Part shown: piece after piece, positions 9,501 to 15,714 of the stretch | Layout of the letters: each line of letters opens with the position of its first letter | Numbering within the stretch: position 1 is the stretch's first letter | Assembly: GCA_020201295.1 (NCBI GenBank) | Contig: JAIVHA010000139.1 | Span: forward strand, 1-33,437 | Direction of reading: 5' to 3' | DNA length: 33,437 nucleotides | Source: Lysobacteraceae bacterium | GTDB lineage: Bacteria; Pseudomonadota; Gammaproteobacteria; DSM-19610 | The notes under the pieces: generated by a model | The model's database searches: none | What the model saw: the letters and a program-made list of their open reading frames with translations, nothing else | What the model was told of the DNA's origin: nothing | Position numbers and translations under genes: made by a program

Positions 9501-9672
9501 CGTCACCACCATCGGCGGCCTGTTGTCCCTGGCCGTCGGCCTGGGCGGGAAATCGCTCATGTGGGGCCCGGTCGCCGCCAGCATCGTCTGGGGCCTGGGC
9601 TTCTCCACCCTGCTCACCCTGTTCGCCATCCCCCTGGTGTGGCGCATGGCCATGGGCTTGAAGGTCCGTTAG
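6595..9672 (+). CDS. RND efflux transporter permease (AcrB/MexB superfamily)
   Basis: A 1025-aa proton-driven inner-membrane pump with the usual 12-TM, two-docking-domain layout. TM1 follows MSRLYARLITNHPLANITFV; the first large periplasmic loop starts ITTLPGASAEDIEREITAPLE; TM4 carries the proton-relay pair in LGMVVDDAVVVVE; a second loop begins near VVKRDFFAFDSVRQFYIHVD; and the final TM group ends with SIVWGLGFSTLLTLFAIPLVW. The GTG start at 6595 overlaps the adaptor stop. Length and motifs fit the HAE1-like family. Single Asp residues and loop sequence do not identify the substrate. The gene looks intact. Confidence 0.95.
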   Translation: MSRLYARLITNHPLANITFVLVLVSGLLTYLAMPRAQDPEINFNWVNIITTLPGASAEDIEREITAPLEDAIAQVKNIKFVSSSSREGLSSILVRFEDLSERLFDKRVNDLRREVQNQAADELPLEANDPQIMEITTSNGFPTAHIAVYGPGGEHLRWTSAMLKKDLEQLPGVDQVLALGLDEPELHVDFDPERVAAAGLSPLQVSDAVAAWFRNVLAGRVTARDTEWLVRLEGKTADPGRLAEAAVITPQGRVALAEIATVRRGHERSAQQISYQGFSAILLSITKQADANTLQLVERLNAFTAERNPLLHDQGVQLLVVDDQTHATRHAISVMESNALIGLLAVLGMCWLFLGTRLAVLVALGIPFALAGAFLAANLIGSTLNLTVLLGIVIALGMVVDDAVVVVEAIYYRLSRGEPPLEAVMNGIHEVASPVLAAILTTIAAFLPLMLLPGILGDFMFVVPFVVTMALLISLFEAFWILPAHIMLLRPDYSRRVSHTQQLRVRATRWLRLRYGQLLVGVMRRPRTGLAVVLITMAGAIGLVTEGVVKRDFFAFDSVRQFYIHVDLPPGVTLAHSLEQAERAVAVAREHMAPEELRSLTATAGVKFTDTEPLYGPQYAQVIVALQPRRGDMRETSAIIEALREPVADLNDVARFSFLEVKGGPPTSRPINVKVRGDDYDELRAAADALLDSLHAIEGTRDIQDDDVAGRSELRLLPNREKLARAGVSPGELARLLRLYGEGEMVASTRDRGEKLEVVVRARPEVLTDIEELLQRPVPLASGELIPLGSLVDAGTRTSKGYIRHYQLKRAITVEAELDREVIDTVTANNRLKAAWEELQPAYPNVDLDFSGELDDIQESLDSMARLFLFGLGLIYLILAAQFRSYFQPLIILVTVPLAFTGVVLGLLVSGNPLSLYTLYGVVALTGIAVNAAIVLISAANQRLAAGMGLVHAVIHAARRRVVPILITTVTTIGGLLSLAVGLGGKSLMWGPVAASIVWGLGFSTLLTLFAIPLVWRMAMGLKVR

Positions 9673-9688
9673 GGAGAATGGCACTGAC

Positions 9689-10282
9689 TTAAGCCGGAAA
9701 ATGCCCGTCATTGCGAGGATGCCTTGACCCGAAGGGTAAGGTACACATGATGAAGCCCGAAGGGATTCTATGGGCCAGAAGTGACGCGGCAATCTCCACC
9801 ATGGCGAGGTGGCTGGATTCCTTGGTGAAGCCGGCCGCCACGGCGGGGCTCCAGCGCCTGGCGAGTTCCTTGAGGGTACTCACGTCCAGGTTGCGGTAGT
9901 GGAAGAAGGCTTCCAGGGTGGGCATGCAACGCGCCATGAAGCGGCGATCCTGGCAGATGCTGTTGCCGCACATGGGCGAGGCCTTGGCTGGCACATACTG
10001 CTCCAGGAAGGCGATGGTACGGCGTTCGGCCTCGGCCTCGTCGAGGGTGCTCTGGCGCACCCGCTCGACCAGACCCGACTTGCCGTGCTGGTTGGTATTC
10101 CATTCGTCCATGGTTGACAGCCGATCCTCCGGCTGGTGGATGGCCATGACCGGGCCTTCGGCGAGGATATTCAGCTCGGCATCGGTGACGATGGTGGCGA
10201 TTTCGATGATGTCGTCGTGGTCGGTGTCGAGCCCGGTCATTTCCAGGTCGATCCAGATGAGGTTATTGGCGTTCTGAGGCAT
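9689..10282 (-). CDS. orn: Oligoribonuclease with 3' end replaced by a repeat (probably defective)
   Basis: A 3'-5' exonuclease of the DEDDh class that degrades 2-5-mer RNAs and the c-di-GMP product pGpG. The first about 165 residues match Orn closely: IWIDLEMTGLD (first D and E), GNSICQDRRFM, LDVSTLKELARRW and SHLAM, which holds the catalytic His. In E. coli Orn, His158 is followed five residues later by the last catalytic Asp (H-Q-A-M-D-D163). Here the same spacing gives H-L-A-M-V-E, so the Asp is Glu. Everything after it (IAASLLAHRIPSGF onward) is encoded by an intergenic repeat (9704-9798). The usual RES-x3-EL-x2-Y-R-E-x-F tail is absent from the sequence before the RND gene. The protein is 197 aa against the usual about 181. 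Confidence 0.9.
   Translation of the reverse strand: MPQNANNLIWIDLEMTGLDTDHDDIIEIATIVTDAELNILAEGPVMAIHQPEDRLSTMDEWNTNQHGKSGLVERVRQSTLDEAEAERRTIAFLEQYVPAKASPMCGNSICQDRRFMARCMPTLEAFFHYRNLDVSTLKELARRWSPAVAAGFTKESSHLAMVEIAASLLAHRIPSGFIMCTLPFGSRHPRNDGHFPA
9704..9798. repeat. CGTCATTGCGAGG...AATCTCCA type repeat invading orn
   Basis: One end reads CGTCATTGCGAGGAT and the other GCGGCAATCTCCA, the typical ends of a dispersed intergenic repeat in proteobacterial genomes ('cattgcgagg ... gcaatctcca'). The interior has two CCCGAAGGG copies (9729-9737 and 9759-9767). It joins directly to the conserved orn sequence at about 9798-9800, and no orn 3' remnant lies beyond it. Confidence 0.6.
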
Positions 10283-10364
10283 GGTTTTGATGTATCCGGC
10301 GTGGGCTTGAGTTGCATTCTACCAGAGGCTACCCTGCTTACTAAGAAACCCCCGGAATCCGCCC

Positions 10365-11630
10365 ATGAACCGCTTTACCCTGCTCTTCGTCGCCCTGCTG
10401 GGCCTGTCGGTGCTGTTGCGCCTGTGGCTGGCCGGCCGCCACCTGCGCCATGTGGGCGCCCACCGCGCGGCGGTGCCCGAGGCCTTCCGCGAACGCATCT
10501 CCCTGCAGGAACACCAGAAGGCCGCCGACTACACCCGCGCCGGGGTGAAGCTGGGCATGGTGGAACTGCTGTACGGCAGCCTGCTGCTCCTGCTCTGGAC
10601 CCTGGGCGGGGGGCTCGACCTGCTCGGCCGGTGGTGGTACGGGCTCGGGCTCGGTGAAATCCCCACCGGCATCGGCATTCTGGTCAGCGCCTTCCTGATC
10701 ATGGCCCTGCTGGACCTGCCCAGTCAGCTCTACCACACCTTCGTGCTGGAGGATCGCTTCGGCTTCAACCGCACGACGCCCGCCACCTTCCTGGGCGACC
10801 TGCTCAAGCACGGCCTGCTGCTGGCGCTGATCGGCATCCCCCTGGCCTGGGTGGCCCTCACCCTGATGGCAAAGGCCGGCAGCCTCTGGTGGCTGTATCT
10901 CTGGGCGGTATGGGTGGGCTTCAGCCTGTTCATGATGTGGGCCTACCCGGCCTTCATCGCGCCCCTGTTCAACCAGTTCACGCCGCTGGAGGACGAGGCG
11001 CTGCGCACACGCATCCAGCGCCTGCTGGACCAGTGCGGCTTCCGCAGCCAGGGCATCTATGTCATGGACGGCTCGCGCCGTTCCGGCCATGGCAACGCCT
11101 ACTTCACCGGCTTCGGCCGCAACAAGCGCATCGTGTTCTTCGACACCCTGCTGAAGGGCCTGGAGCCGGCGGAGATCGAGGCGGTGCTGGCCCATGAACT
11201 GGGCCACTTCAAGCGCAAGCACGTGCAGAAGCGCCTGCTGTCCATGATGCTCATGAGCCTGGCGGGCCTGGCCCTGCTGGGCTGGCTCGTCGAACAGACC
11301 TGGTTCTATGCAGGCCTGGGGGTGAGCCAGCCCTCCCACGCCATGGCGCTGCTGCTGTTCCTGCTGGTAGCGCCGGTGTTCAGCTTTTTCCTGCAACCCC
11401 TGTTCGCCTTCTGGTCGCGCCGCCACGAGTTCGAGGCCGACGACTTCGCCGCACGCCAGGCCAATGCCCATGATCTCATCAGGGCATTGGTGAAGCTCTA
11501 CCAGGAAAACGCCAGCACCCTGACACCGGACCCGCTATACTCAGCATTCCACGACTCACATCCGCCGGCACCGGTGCGGGTGGCGCACCTGTCATCGCGA
11601 CTGCAACCGGCCTTGGAGGCAACCCCATGA
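10365..11630 (+). CDS. M48 family (Ste24/CAAX-protease-like) membrane metallopeptidase
   Basis: A 421-aa integral membrane zinc protease, probably in membrane protein quality control. Hydrophobic helices are seen at about 1-20, 65-85, 100-120, 145-175, 180-200, 295-320 and 330-350. The catalytic HELGH is at about 277-281 (AVLAHELGHFKRKHVQKR), with the downstream E-x-x-x-D zinc ligand motif in HEFEADDFA (Glu about 355, Asp about 359). The N-terminal region has the Ste24-type extension (LQEHQKAADYTRAGVKLG). It starts a rightward cluster and overlaps the cytochrome gene by 4 nt (ATGA), so the two are probably translated together. The neighbourhood next to orn, phhB and rsgA is one I associate with gammaproteobacterial genomes. 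Confidence 0.94.
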   Translation: MNRFTLLFVALLGLSVLLRLWLAGRHLRHVGAHRAAVPEAFRERISLQEHQKAADYTRAGVKLGMVELLYGSLLLLLWTLGGGLDLLGRWWYGLGLGEIPTGIGILVSAFLIMALLDLPSQLYHTFVLEDRFGFNRTTPATFLGDLLKHGLLLALIGIPLAWVALTLMAKAGSLWWLYLWAVWVGFSLFMMWAYPAFIAPLFNQFTPLEDEALRTRIQRLLDQCGFRSQGIYVMDGSRRSGHGNAYFTGFGRNKRIVFFDTLLKGLEPAEIEAVLAHELGHFKRKHVQKRLLSMMLMSLAGLALLGWLVEQTWFYAGLGVSQPSHAMALLLFLLVAPVFSFFLQPLFAFWSRRHEFEADDFAARQANAHDLIRALVKLYQENASTLTPDPLYSAFHDSHPPAPVRVAHLSSRLQPALEATP

Positions 11631-11911
11631 ACAGATTCATCCCTGCGATACTGCTGTCCTCCCTACTGCTCGGCACCAGCCTGCCGTTGGCCGCGGCCGA
11701 TCCCGTCAAGGGCAAGCAACTGCACGACGCCAACTGCGTACGCTGTCACGACAGCGGCGTCTATACCCGTGCCGACCGCCGCATCCAGTCCATGGAGGCG
11801 CTGCACGCCCAGGTGGCGCGTTGCGAACTGACGCTGGACCTGCAATGGTTCGACGAGGATCGGGAAAACGTCGCCGCATACCTCAACGAGGCCTTCTACG
11901 GGTTTCAGTAG
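11627..11911 (+). CDS. Small secreted monohaem cytochrome c-like protein
   Basis: A 94-aa periplasmic protein with a signal peptide (about 1-24, LPLAAA cleavage region) and one haem-attachment motif CVRCH (Cys37, Cys40, His41). There is no clear distal Met ligand in a normal position; candidates are Met55 and several His. At about 70 mature residues it is near the lower size limit for class I cytochromes c. The start overlaps the M48 protease stop by 4 nt, which suggests an operon, but a functional link between the two is unknown. It could be an electron carrier or a haem-binding sensor. Confidence 0.85.
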   Translation: MNRFIPAILLSSLLLGTSLPLAAADPVKGKQLHDANCVRCHDSGVYTRADRRIQSMEALHAQVARCELTLDLQWFDEDRENVAAYLNEAFYGFQ

Positions 11912-11926
11912 GGTGAAAAATCGTAT

Positions 11927-12006
11927 TGGCCACGGAAATACACGGAAGAACACGGAAATCCCCAAAATATTGTTTTTTCCGTGTTCTTCCGTGGATTCCG
12001 TGGCCA
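11927..12006. repeat. Long near-perfect inverted repeat (CACGGAAGAACACGGAAA type)
   Basis: Arms 11927-11958 and 11976-12006 pair over about 30 bp apart from a short mismatch (AATA versus ATC), with a 17-nt A/T-rich loop. The element lies between the cytochrome and phhB genes. Its layout resembles 2561-2635 but the sequence differs. It may act as a terminator or mRNA-processing hairpin. Confidence 0.8.
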
Positions 12007-12025
12007 TTACTAAGGTTTTCACGCC

Positions 12026-12370
12026 ATGAATGACCTGCTACAACAACATTGCCAGCCCCTGGAAAAAGGCACGCCGCCACTGGATGCGGCGGCCGTCGCG
12101 AAACTGCTGCCGCAACTGGACCAGGACTGGCGGGCCGATGTCGAGCAGGGCACGCTGGTGCGCGAAATCCGCTTCAAGAATTACTACCAGACCATCGCCT
12201 TCGTGAACGCCCTGGCCTGGATCGCCAATCAGGAAGACCACCACCCGGACCTGGAAGTGAGCTACAACCGCTGCACCGTGCACTTCAGCACCCATTCCAT
12301 CGGCGGGCTCTCCTTGAACGATTTCATCTGCGCCGCCCGGCTCGACGCCCTGCGGCCCGGCTCGGACTGA
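12026..12370 (+). CDS. phhB: Pterin-4a-carbinolamine dehydratase
   Basis: Dehydrates 4a-hydroxytetrahydrobiopterin during pterin recycling with phenylalanine hydroxylase, and also occurs without it in many bacteria. At 114 aa it matches the family length. The signature EDHHPDLEVSYNRC holds the active-site His72-His73-Pro74, followed by a later His (TVHFSTHSIGG) and Asp99 (LSLNDF). No phenylalanine hydroxylase gene is in the window. It lies upstream of rsgA with a 39-nt gap, on the same strand. Confidence 0.95.
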   Translation: MNDLLQQHCQPLEKGTPPLDAAAVAKLLPQLDQDWRADVEQGTLVREIRFKNYYQTIAFVNALAWIANQEDHHPDLEVSYNRCTVHFSTHSIGGLSLNDFICAARLDALRPGSD

Positions 12371-12409
12371 ACCGGCTTCATGCCCCGCCTCTACCGGACC
12401 TGAGCAGCG

Positions 12410-13363
12410 TTGTCCCGCAAGCCCGCGATTCCACGCCGCCCGCGCGACGGCCACAAGACCGGCGCCCGGGACGAACCCGCTGCGCAGACCGGACTGGTGA
12501 TCGTCAACCACGGCCGCGCCGCGCTGGTGGAGGATGAATCCGGAGCGCTCCATCGCTGCACCGCCCGGCGCAACGTGCCGCGCAGCGTCAGCGGCGACCG
12601 GGTACGCTGGGAACCGAGCGGCCGCGGGCAGGGCGTGATCACCGAAGTACTGCCACGCCACACCGTACTGCTGCGTCCCGACGGTCCCGACAAGACCCGC
12701 GCCATGGCCGCCAACCTGGACCGTGTCATCATCGTGGTGGCCACGCGCCCCTCCTTCCCCGATGAATTGCTGGACCGCTACCTGGCCGCCGCCGAGATCA
12801 TCGGCGCCGAACCCCTGCTGGTGGTGAACAAGGCGGACCTGCTGGACGAAGGCGGGCGCTTCGCCATGGCCGAGCGGCTGCGGCCCTTCGAGGCCATCGG
12901 CTACCGGGCGCTGTTCACCAGCAGCCTCGACCGCGACGGTTTGAAAGACCTGCACGAGGCCCTGCGTGGTCACACCTGCATGCTGGTGGGTCAATCGGGG
13001 GTAGGCAAGTCGTCCCTGGTGCAGGCCCTGCTGCCGGATCTGGAAATCCGCACCGGCGCCCTCTCGGAGGCCACCGGCCAGGGTTGCCACACCACCACGG
13101 TGGCCACGCTCTACCACCTGCCCGACGGCGGTGATCTCATCGATTCACCCGGCGTGCGGGATTTCGATCTGTGGACCTGCGATCCGGTGGAGGTCTCCCA
13201 CGGCTTCCGGGAATTCCGCGACTATCTCGGCCAGTGTCGCTTCCACAACTGCCGGCATCTCAGCGAGCCGGGTTGCGCCATTCAGGAGGCGGCACGCAGT
13301 GGCGCCATCGCGGCGCGGCGGCTGGAGAGTTATCGCAGGATCGTGCAGGCAGAGGTGCCGTAG
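12410..13363 (+). CDS. rsgA: Ribosome small-subunit biogenesis GTPase RsgA
   Basis: A circularly permuted GTPase acting in late 30S maturation. The 317-aa protein has an N-terminal OB fold (about 30-95) and GTPase motifs in permuted order: NKADL (G4) comes first, then GQSGVGKSS (G1, about 193-201), the threonine-rich G2 loop GCHTTT and DSPGVRDF (G3). The C-terminal zinc finger is CRFHNCRHLSEPGC. The start is TTG at 12410 (MSRKPAIPRRP), chosen because the basic N-terminus is typical and no in-frame ATG precedes the OB fold. It closes the rightward cluster that faces orn across the M48 gene, the usual gammaproteobacterial proximity of orn and rsgA. Confidence 0.95.
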   Translation: MSRKPAIPRRPRDGHKTGARDEPAAQTGLVIVNHGRAALVEDESGALHRCTARRNVPRSVSGDRVRWEPSGRGQGVITEVLPRHTVLLRPDGPDKTRAMAANLDRVIIVVATRPSFPDELLDRYLAAAEIIGAEPLLVVNKADLLDEGGRFAMAERLRPFEAIGYRALFTSSLDRDGLKDLHEALRGHTCMLVGQSGVGKSSLVQALLPDLEIRTGALSEATGQGCHTTTVATLYHLPDGGDLIDSPGVRDFDLWTCDPVEVSHGFREFRDYLGQCRFHNCRHLSEPGCAIQEAARSGAIAARRLESYRRIVQAEVP

Positions 13364-13382
13364 AAAAGCGGCCGGATAATGC

Positions 13383-13443
13383 GTAGGAGCGGGCTCTGCC
13401 CGCGAACCGGCTGGGCAACTTCGCGGGCAGAGCCCGCTCCTAC
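13383..13443. repeat. Perfect 24-bp inverted repeat (GTAGGAGCGGGCTCTGCCCG type)
   Basis: Arms 13383-13406 and 13420-13443 are exact reverse complements around a 13-nt loop. It lies between convergent rsgA and the DUF2892 gene, so it can terminate both. Related arms occur at 19236-19297 and 19320-19380. Confidence 0.87.
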
Positions 13444-13454
13444 AGGTGATAGGG

Positions 13455-13637
13455 TTACTTGCTGGTCTTGACCCCGATGAGGCTGTAGGTCGGGCACCAG
13501 CCGATCAGTGCCGTGGCCAGCGGGATAATGCCGATCCAGCCCCACATGGTCTGGGGTCCCACGAAGACCAGTGCGATCAACACCAGCCCCACCACGATGC
13601 GGATCCCACGATCCACCGAACCCATATTCTGTGTCAT
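13455..13637 (-). CDS. DUF2892 (YgaP-like) small inner-membrane protein
   Basis: A 60-aa protein starting MTQNMGSVDRGIRIVVG, with two hydrophobic stretches (about 12-28 and 32-50) and the family features N-x-G-x-x-D-R-x-x-R near the start and C-P-x-Y near the end (GWCPTYSLIG). A Shine-Dalgarno AGAGG lies about 8 nt before the ATG. Members are often next to rhodanese or sulfur-metabolism genes; none is adjacent here. Function is unknown. Confidence 0.88.
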   Translation of the reverse strand: MTQNMGSVDRGIRIVVGLVLIALVFVGPQTMWGWIGIIPLATALIGWCPTYSLIGVKTSK

Positions 13638-13713
13638 GACACATACCTCTTGTGAATGATACTTTCAGCGTACACCCGCTGAACCCCCACCATCAAGCAA
13701 AAGCTCCTGTACC

Positions 13714-14058
13714 TCAACCCGGCGGCCAGTGCATGGCGCGTCCGGCCAGCAGATGCAGATGTATGTGAAACACCGATTGCCCCGCCTCGGCGTTGCAGTT
13801 GATCACCGTGCGGTAGCCACGCTCGGCCAACCCTTCCTGCTCCGCCACTTTTTTGGCCGCCAGGAACAGCTTGCCCATGAGGGCGGCATGGGTTTCGTCC
13901 AGGTCGTTGAGCGTGGCCAGGTGCAGTTTGGGAATGACCAGCACGTGCAGCGGCGCCTGGGGATTGAGGTCGCGGAAGGCCAGCACATCCTCGTCCTCGT
14001 AGACCACGTCAGGCTTGATCTCGCCCTTCACCATGCGGCAGAACAGACAGTCGCTCAT
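13714..14058 (-). CDS. hinT: HIT-family nucleotide hydrolase (HinT-like)
   Basis: Purine nucleoside phosphoramidase or nucleotide-binding HIT protein, 114 aa. The histidine triad HIHLHLL is at residues 98-104, with the typical N-terminus CLFCRMVKGEI and the helix-strand FRDLNPQAPLHVLVIPK. It has the HinT Cys pair (CLFC), a possible metal site common in the family. It stands alone between repeats, upstream of DUF2892 on the same strand with 76 nt between them. Confidence 0.95.
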   Translation of the reverse strand: MSDCLFCRMVKGEIKPDVVYEDEDVLAFRDLNPQAPLHVLVIPKLHLATLNDLDETHAALMGKLFLAAKKVAEQEGLAERGYRTVINCNAEAGQSVFHIHLHLLAGRAMHWPPG

Positions 14059-14085
14059 GCGTTTCCCCTTTGATCATGGATGAAA

Positions 14086-14161
14086 ACCTGTCGGGCTGAA
14101 GCCCGACCTACCAATATCCAGGCCGATGAATTGTTGTAGGTCGGGCTTCAGCCCGACAGGT
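14086..14161. repeat. Inverted repeat of the GTCGGGCTGAAGCCCGAC family
   Basis: Core arms 14086-14110 and 14137-14161 are exact 25-bp reverse complements, extending a few more bases with one gap. It is the second copy of the element at 3144-3217. It lies just upstream of hinT and downstream of the hypothetical gene at 14184. Confidence 0.87.
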
Positions 14162-14183
14162 CCTTGCACAAGCCTAGCAAAAA

Positions 14184-14561
14184 TCAGACGAAGGCATCCA
14201 CGCTGCGGCCGTGGGTGAAGGCCTGGCGAGGTTCGGGCTGGGTGTTGTTGAGATAGAGACCGAGAGCCTGGCGGTTGCTGGCGGAAAGGCCGGCGCGAAC
14301 CGCGCCGCGCTGCGCTTCCGCGCTGCCGGCTTGGTACTGGCGGCTGTCGAGGAAATCCTGGGTGGACTGGCCATGGACCGGACGGTGGCGCAGCAGCTCA
14401 CCCTCCATGGCCGGCTCCGCCGCGCGCGGCCGGCGCGGCGGCTCGCGCCCGCTGGGACCGGCCGGCTCCACGGGCCGCGGCCCGGCCTCCCGCTGGGCCG
14501 GGCCGGTGTGCGGGTACGCGGGGCGTCCCGGGGTGATCGCGGAAAGGCGGCCGATATCCAT
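14184..14561 (-). CDS. Disordered hypothetical protein at the end of the recR operon
   Basis: A 125-aa protein rich in Pro, Gly and Arg over residues 10-60 and probably unstructured there. The C-terminal part, NRQALGLYLNNTQPEPRQ, ends in SVDAFV. Short C-terminal helices of this type (ending G-x-D-x-F/Y-x) occur in several proteobacterial hypotheticals, which supports a real gene. AGGGAGGA lies upstream (14573-14580) with a rather long spacing of about 12 nt. It follows recR by 27 nt on the same strand. I do not recognise a function. Confidence 0.6.
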   Translation of the reverse strand: MDIGRLSAITPGRPAYPHTGPAQREAGPRPVEPAGPSGREPPRRPRAAEPAMEGELLRHRPVHGQSTQDFLDSRQYQAGSAEAQRGAVRAGLSASNRQALGLYLNNTQPEPRQAFTHGRSVDAFV

Positions 14562-14588
14562 GCTGGCCGAAGTCCTCCCTAGTGAAGG

Positions 14589-15185
14589 TTACAGCTCCCG
14601 GCGCCCGGCAAAGGCGTGGGAGAGAGTCCCGCCATCGATGTATTCTAGCTCCCCGCCCAGGGGCACGCCATGGGCGATGCGCGTGGCGCGGATGCCACGC
14701 GCGCGGGCCATTTCCCCCAGGTAATGGGCCGTGGCCTCGCCCTCCACGGTGGGATTGGTGGCCAGGATCATCTCCCGCACCTCGCCCTGGTCCAGGCGCG
14801 CCGCCAGCTGGTCGAGACCCAGTTCCTCGGGGCCGATACCGTCCAGCGGCGACAGATGGCCCATGAGCACGAAATAGAGACCCTGAAACCCGGTCGATTG
14901 TTCCACCGCCTGCACATCCGCCGGGCTTTCCACCACGCACAGCAGGCTGCGATCACGGCCGGCGCGACTGCACAGGACACAGACCTCCGCCTCGGTAAGG
15001 GTGCGGCAGTCACGGCAATGGCCGATCTGCTCCACCGCCTCGACCAGCGCCGCGGCCAGGCGCCGGCCGCCGTCGCGGTCACGCTCCAGGATCTGGAAGG
15101 CCATGCGCTGGGCTGACTTGGGGCCGACGCCGGGCAGACAGCGCAGCGCCTCGATGAGCTGCGCGATGAGGGGGGAGACGCTCAC
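14589..15185 (-). CDS. recR: Recombination mediator RecR
   Basis: RecF-pathway protein that helps load RecA on SSB-coated gaps together with RecO and RecF. The 198 aa match the family. It has the helix-hairpin-helix LPGVGPKSAQR (about 17-27), a C4 zinc finger (Cys57, Cys60, Cys69, Cys72), the Toprim start LCVVESPADV and a C-terminal IAHGVPLGGELEYIDGGTL. It lies 6 nt after ybaB, in the dnaX-ybaB-recR order common in bacteria. Confidence 0.97.
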   Translation of the reverse strand: MSVSPLIAQLIEALRCLPGVGPKSAQRMAFQILERDRDGGRRLAAALVEAVEQIGHCRDCRTLTEAEVCVLCSRAGRDRSLLCVVESPADVQAVEQSTGFQGLYFVLMGHLSPLDGIGPEELGLDQLAARLDQGEVREMILATNPTVEGEATAHYLGEMARARGIRATRIAHGVPLGGELEYIDGGTLSHAFAGRREL

Positions 15186-15191
15186 CGGGTA

Positions 15192-15515
15192 TCAGAAGGG
15201 CATCTTGAAGCCGGCGGGCAGGTTCATGCCCGCCGTGAGCCCGGACATGCGCTCCTGGGTGGTGCTCTCCACCTTGTGCACCGCATCGTTCACCGCCGCG
15301 GCCACCAGGTCTTCCAGCATGTCCTTGTCGTCGGCCAGCAGGCTGTCGTCGATGCTGACACGGCGCACTTCGTGACGTCCGGTCATCACCACCTTCACCA
15401 GGCCGCCACCGGACTCGCCGCTGACTTCCAGGTTGGCCAGTTCCGCCTGGGCCTTCTGCAGGTTTTCCTGCATGGCCTGGGCCTGTTTCATGATGTTTCC
15501 AAGACCACCTTTCAT
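15192..15515 (-). CDS. ybaB: YbaB/EbfC nucleoid-associated protein
   Basis: A small dimeric DNA-binding protein of 107 aa. It begins MKGGLGNIMKQAQAMQENLQKAQAEL, with the long N-terminal helix, then LEVSGESGGGLVKVVMTGRHEVRRVSIDDSLL, and a C-terminal MSGLTAGMNLPAGFKMPF, all as in the family. The gene lies between dnaX and recR on the same strand. A repeat-filled gap of about 200 nt separates it from dnaX, so it may have its own promoter. Confidence 0.97.
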   Translation of the reverse strand: MKGGLGNIMKQAQAMQENLQKAQAELANLEVSGESGGGLVKVVMTGRHEVRRVSIDDSLLADDKDMLEDLVAAAVNDAVHKVESTTQERMSGLTAGMNLPAGFKMPF

Positions 15516-15554
15516 TGCTTCACCTCGTAGTCATCAAGAGAGCATTCATGCACC

Positions 15555-15650
15555 CCCTCTCCCCCGCGGGGGAGAGGGCCGGGGTGAGGGGGGGAACGGG
15601 CAGGCTTCCTACCCTTACCCTCACCCTGTCCCTCTCCCAAAGGGAGAGGG
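15555..15650. repeat. REP-like element with CCCTCTCCC/GGGAGAGGG palindromes
   Basis: A perfect 24-bp palindrome (15555-15578) is followed by GGTGAGGG (15583-15590), its complement CCCTCACC (15618-15625), and a second hairpin CCCTCTCCC-AAA-GGGAGAGGG (15630-15650). The element fills the dnaX-ybaB gap (15516-15714). Confidence 0.8.
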
Positions 15651-15714
15651 AACGTACTTTGAAACGTCCGGAAGCAAGCACCCGTTGAACAACAAAACAT
15701 CCCTTGCTTCCGTC

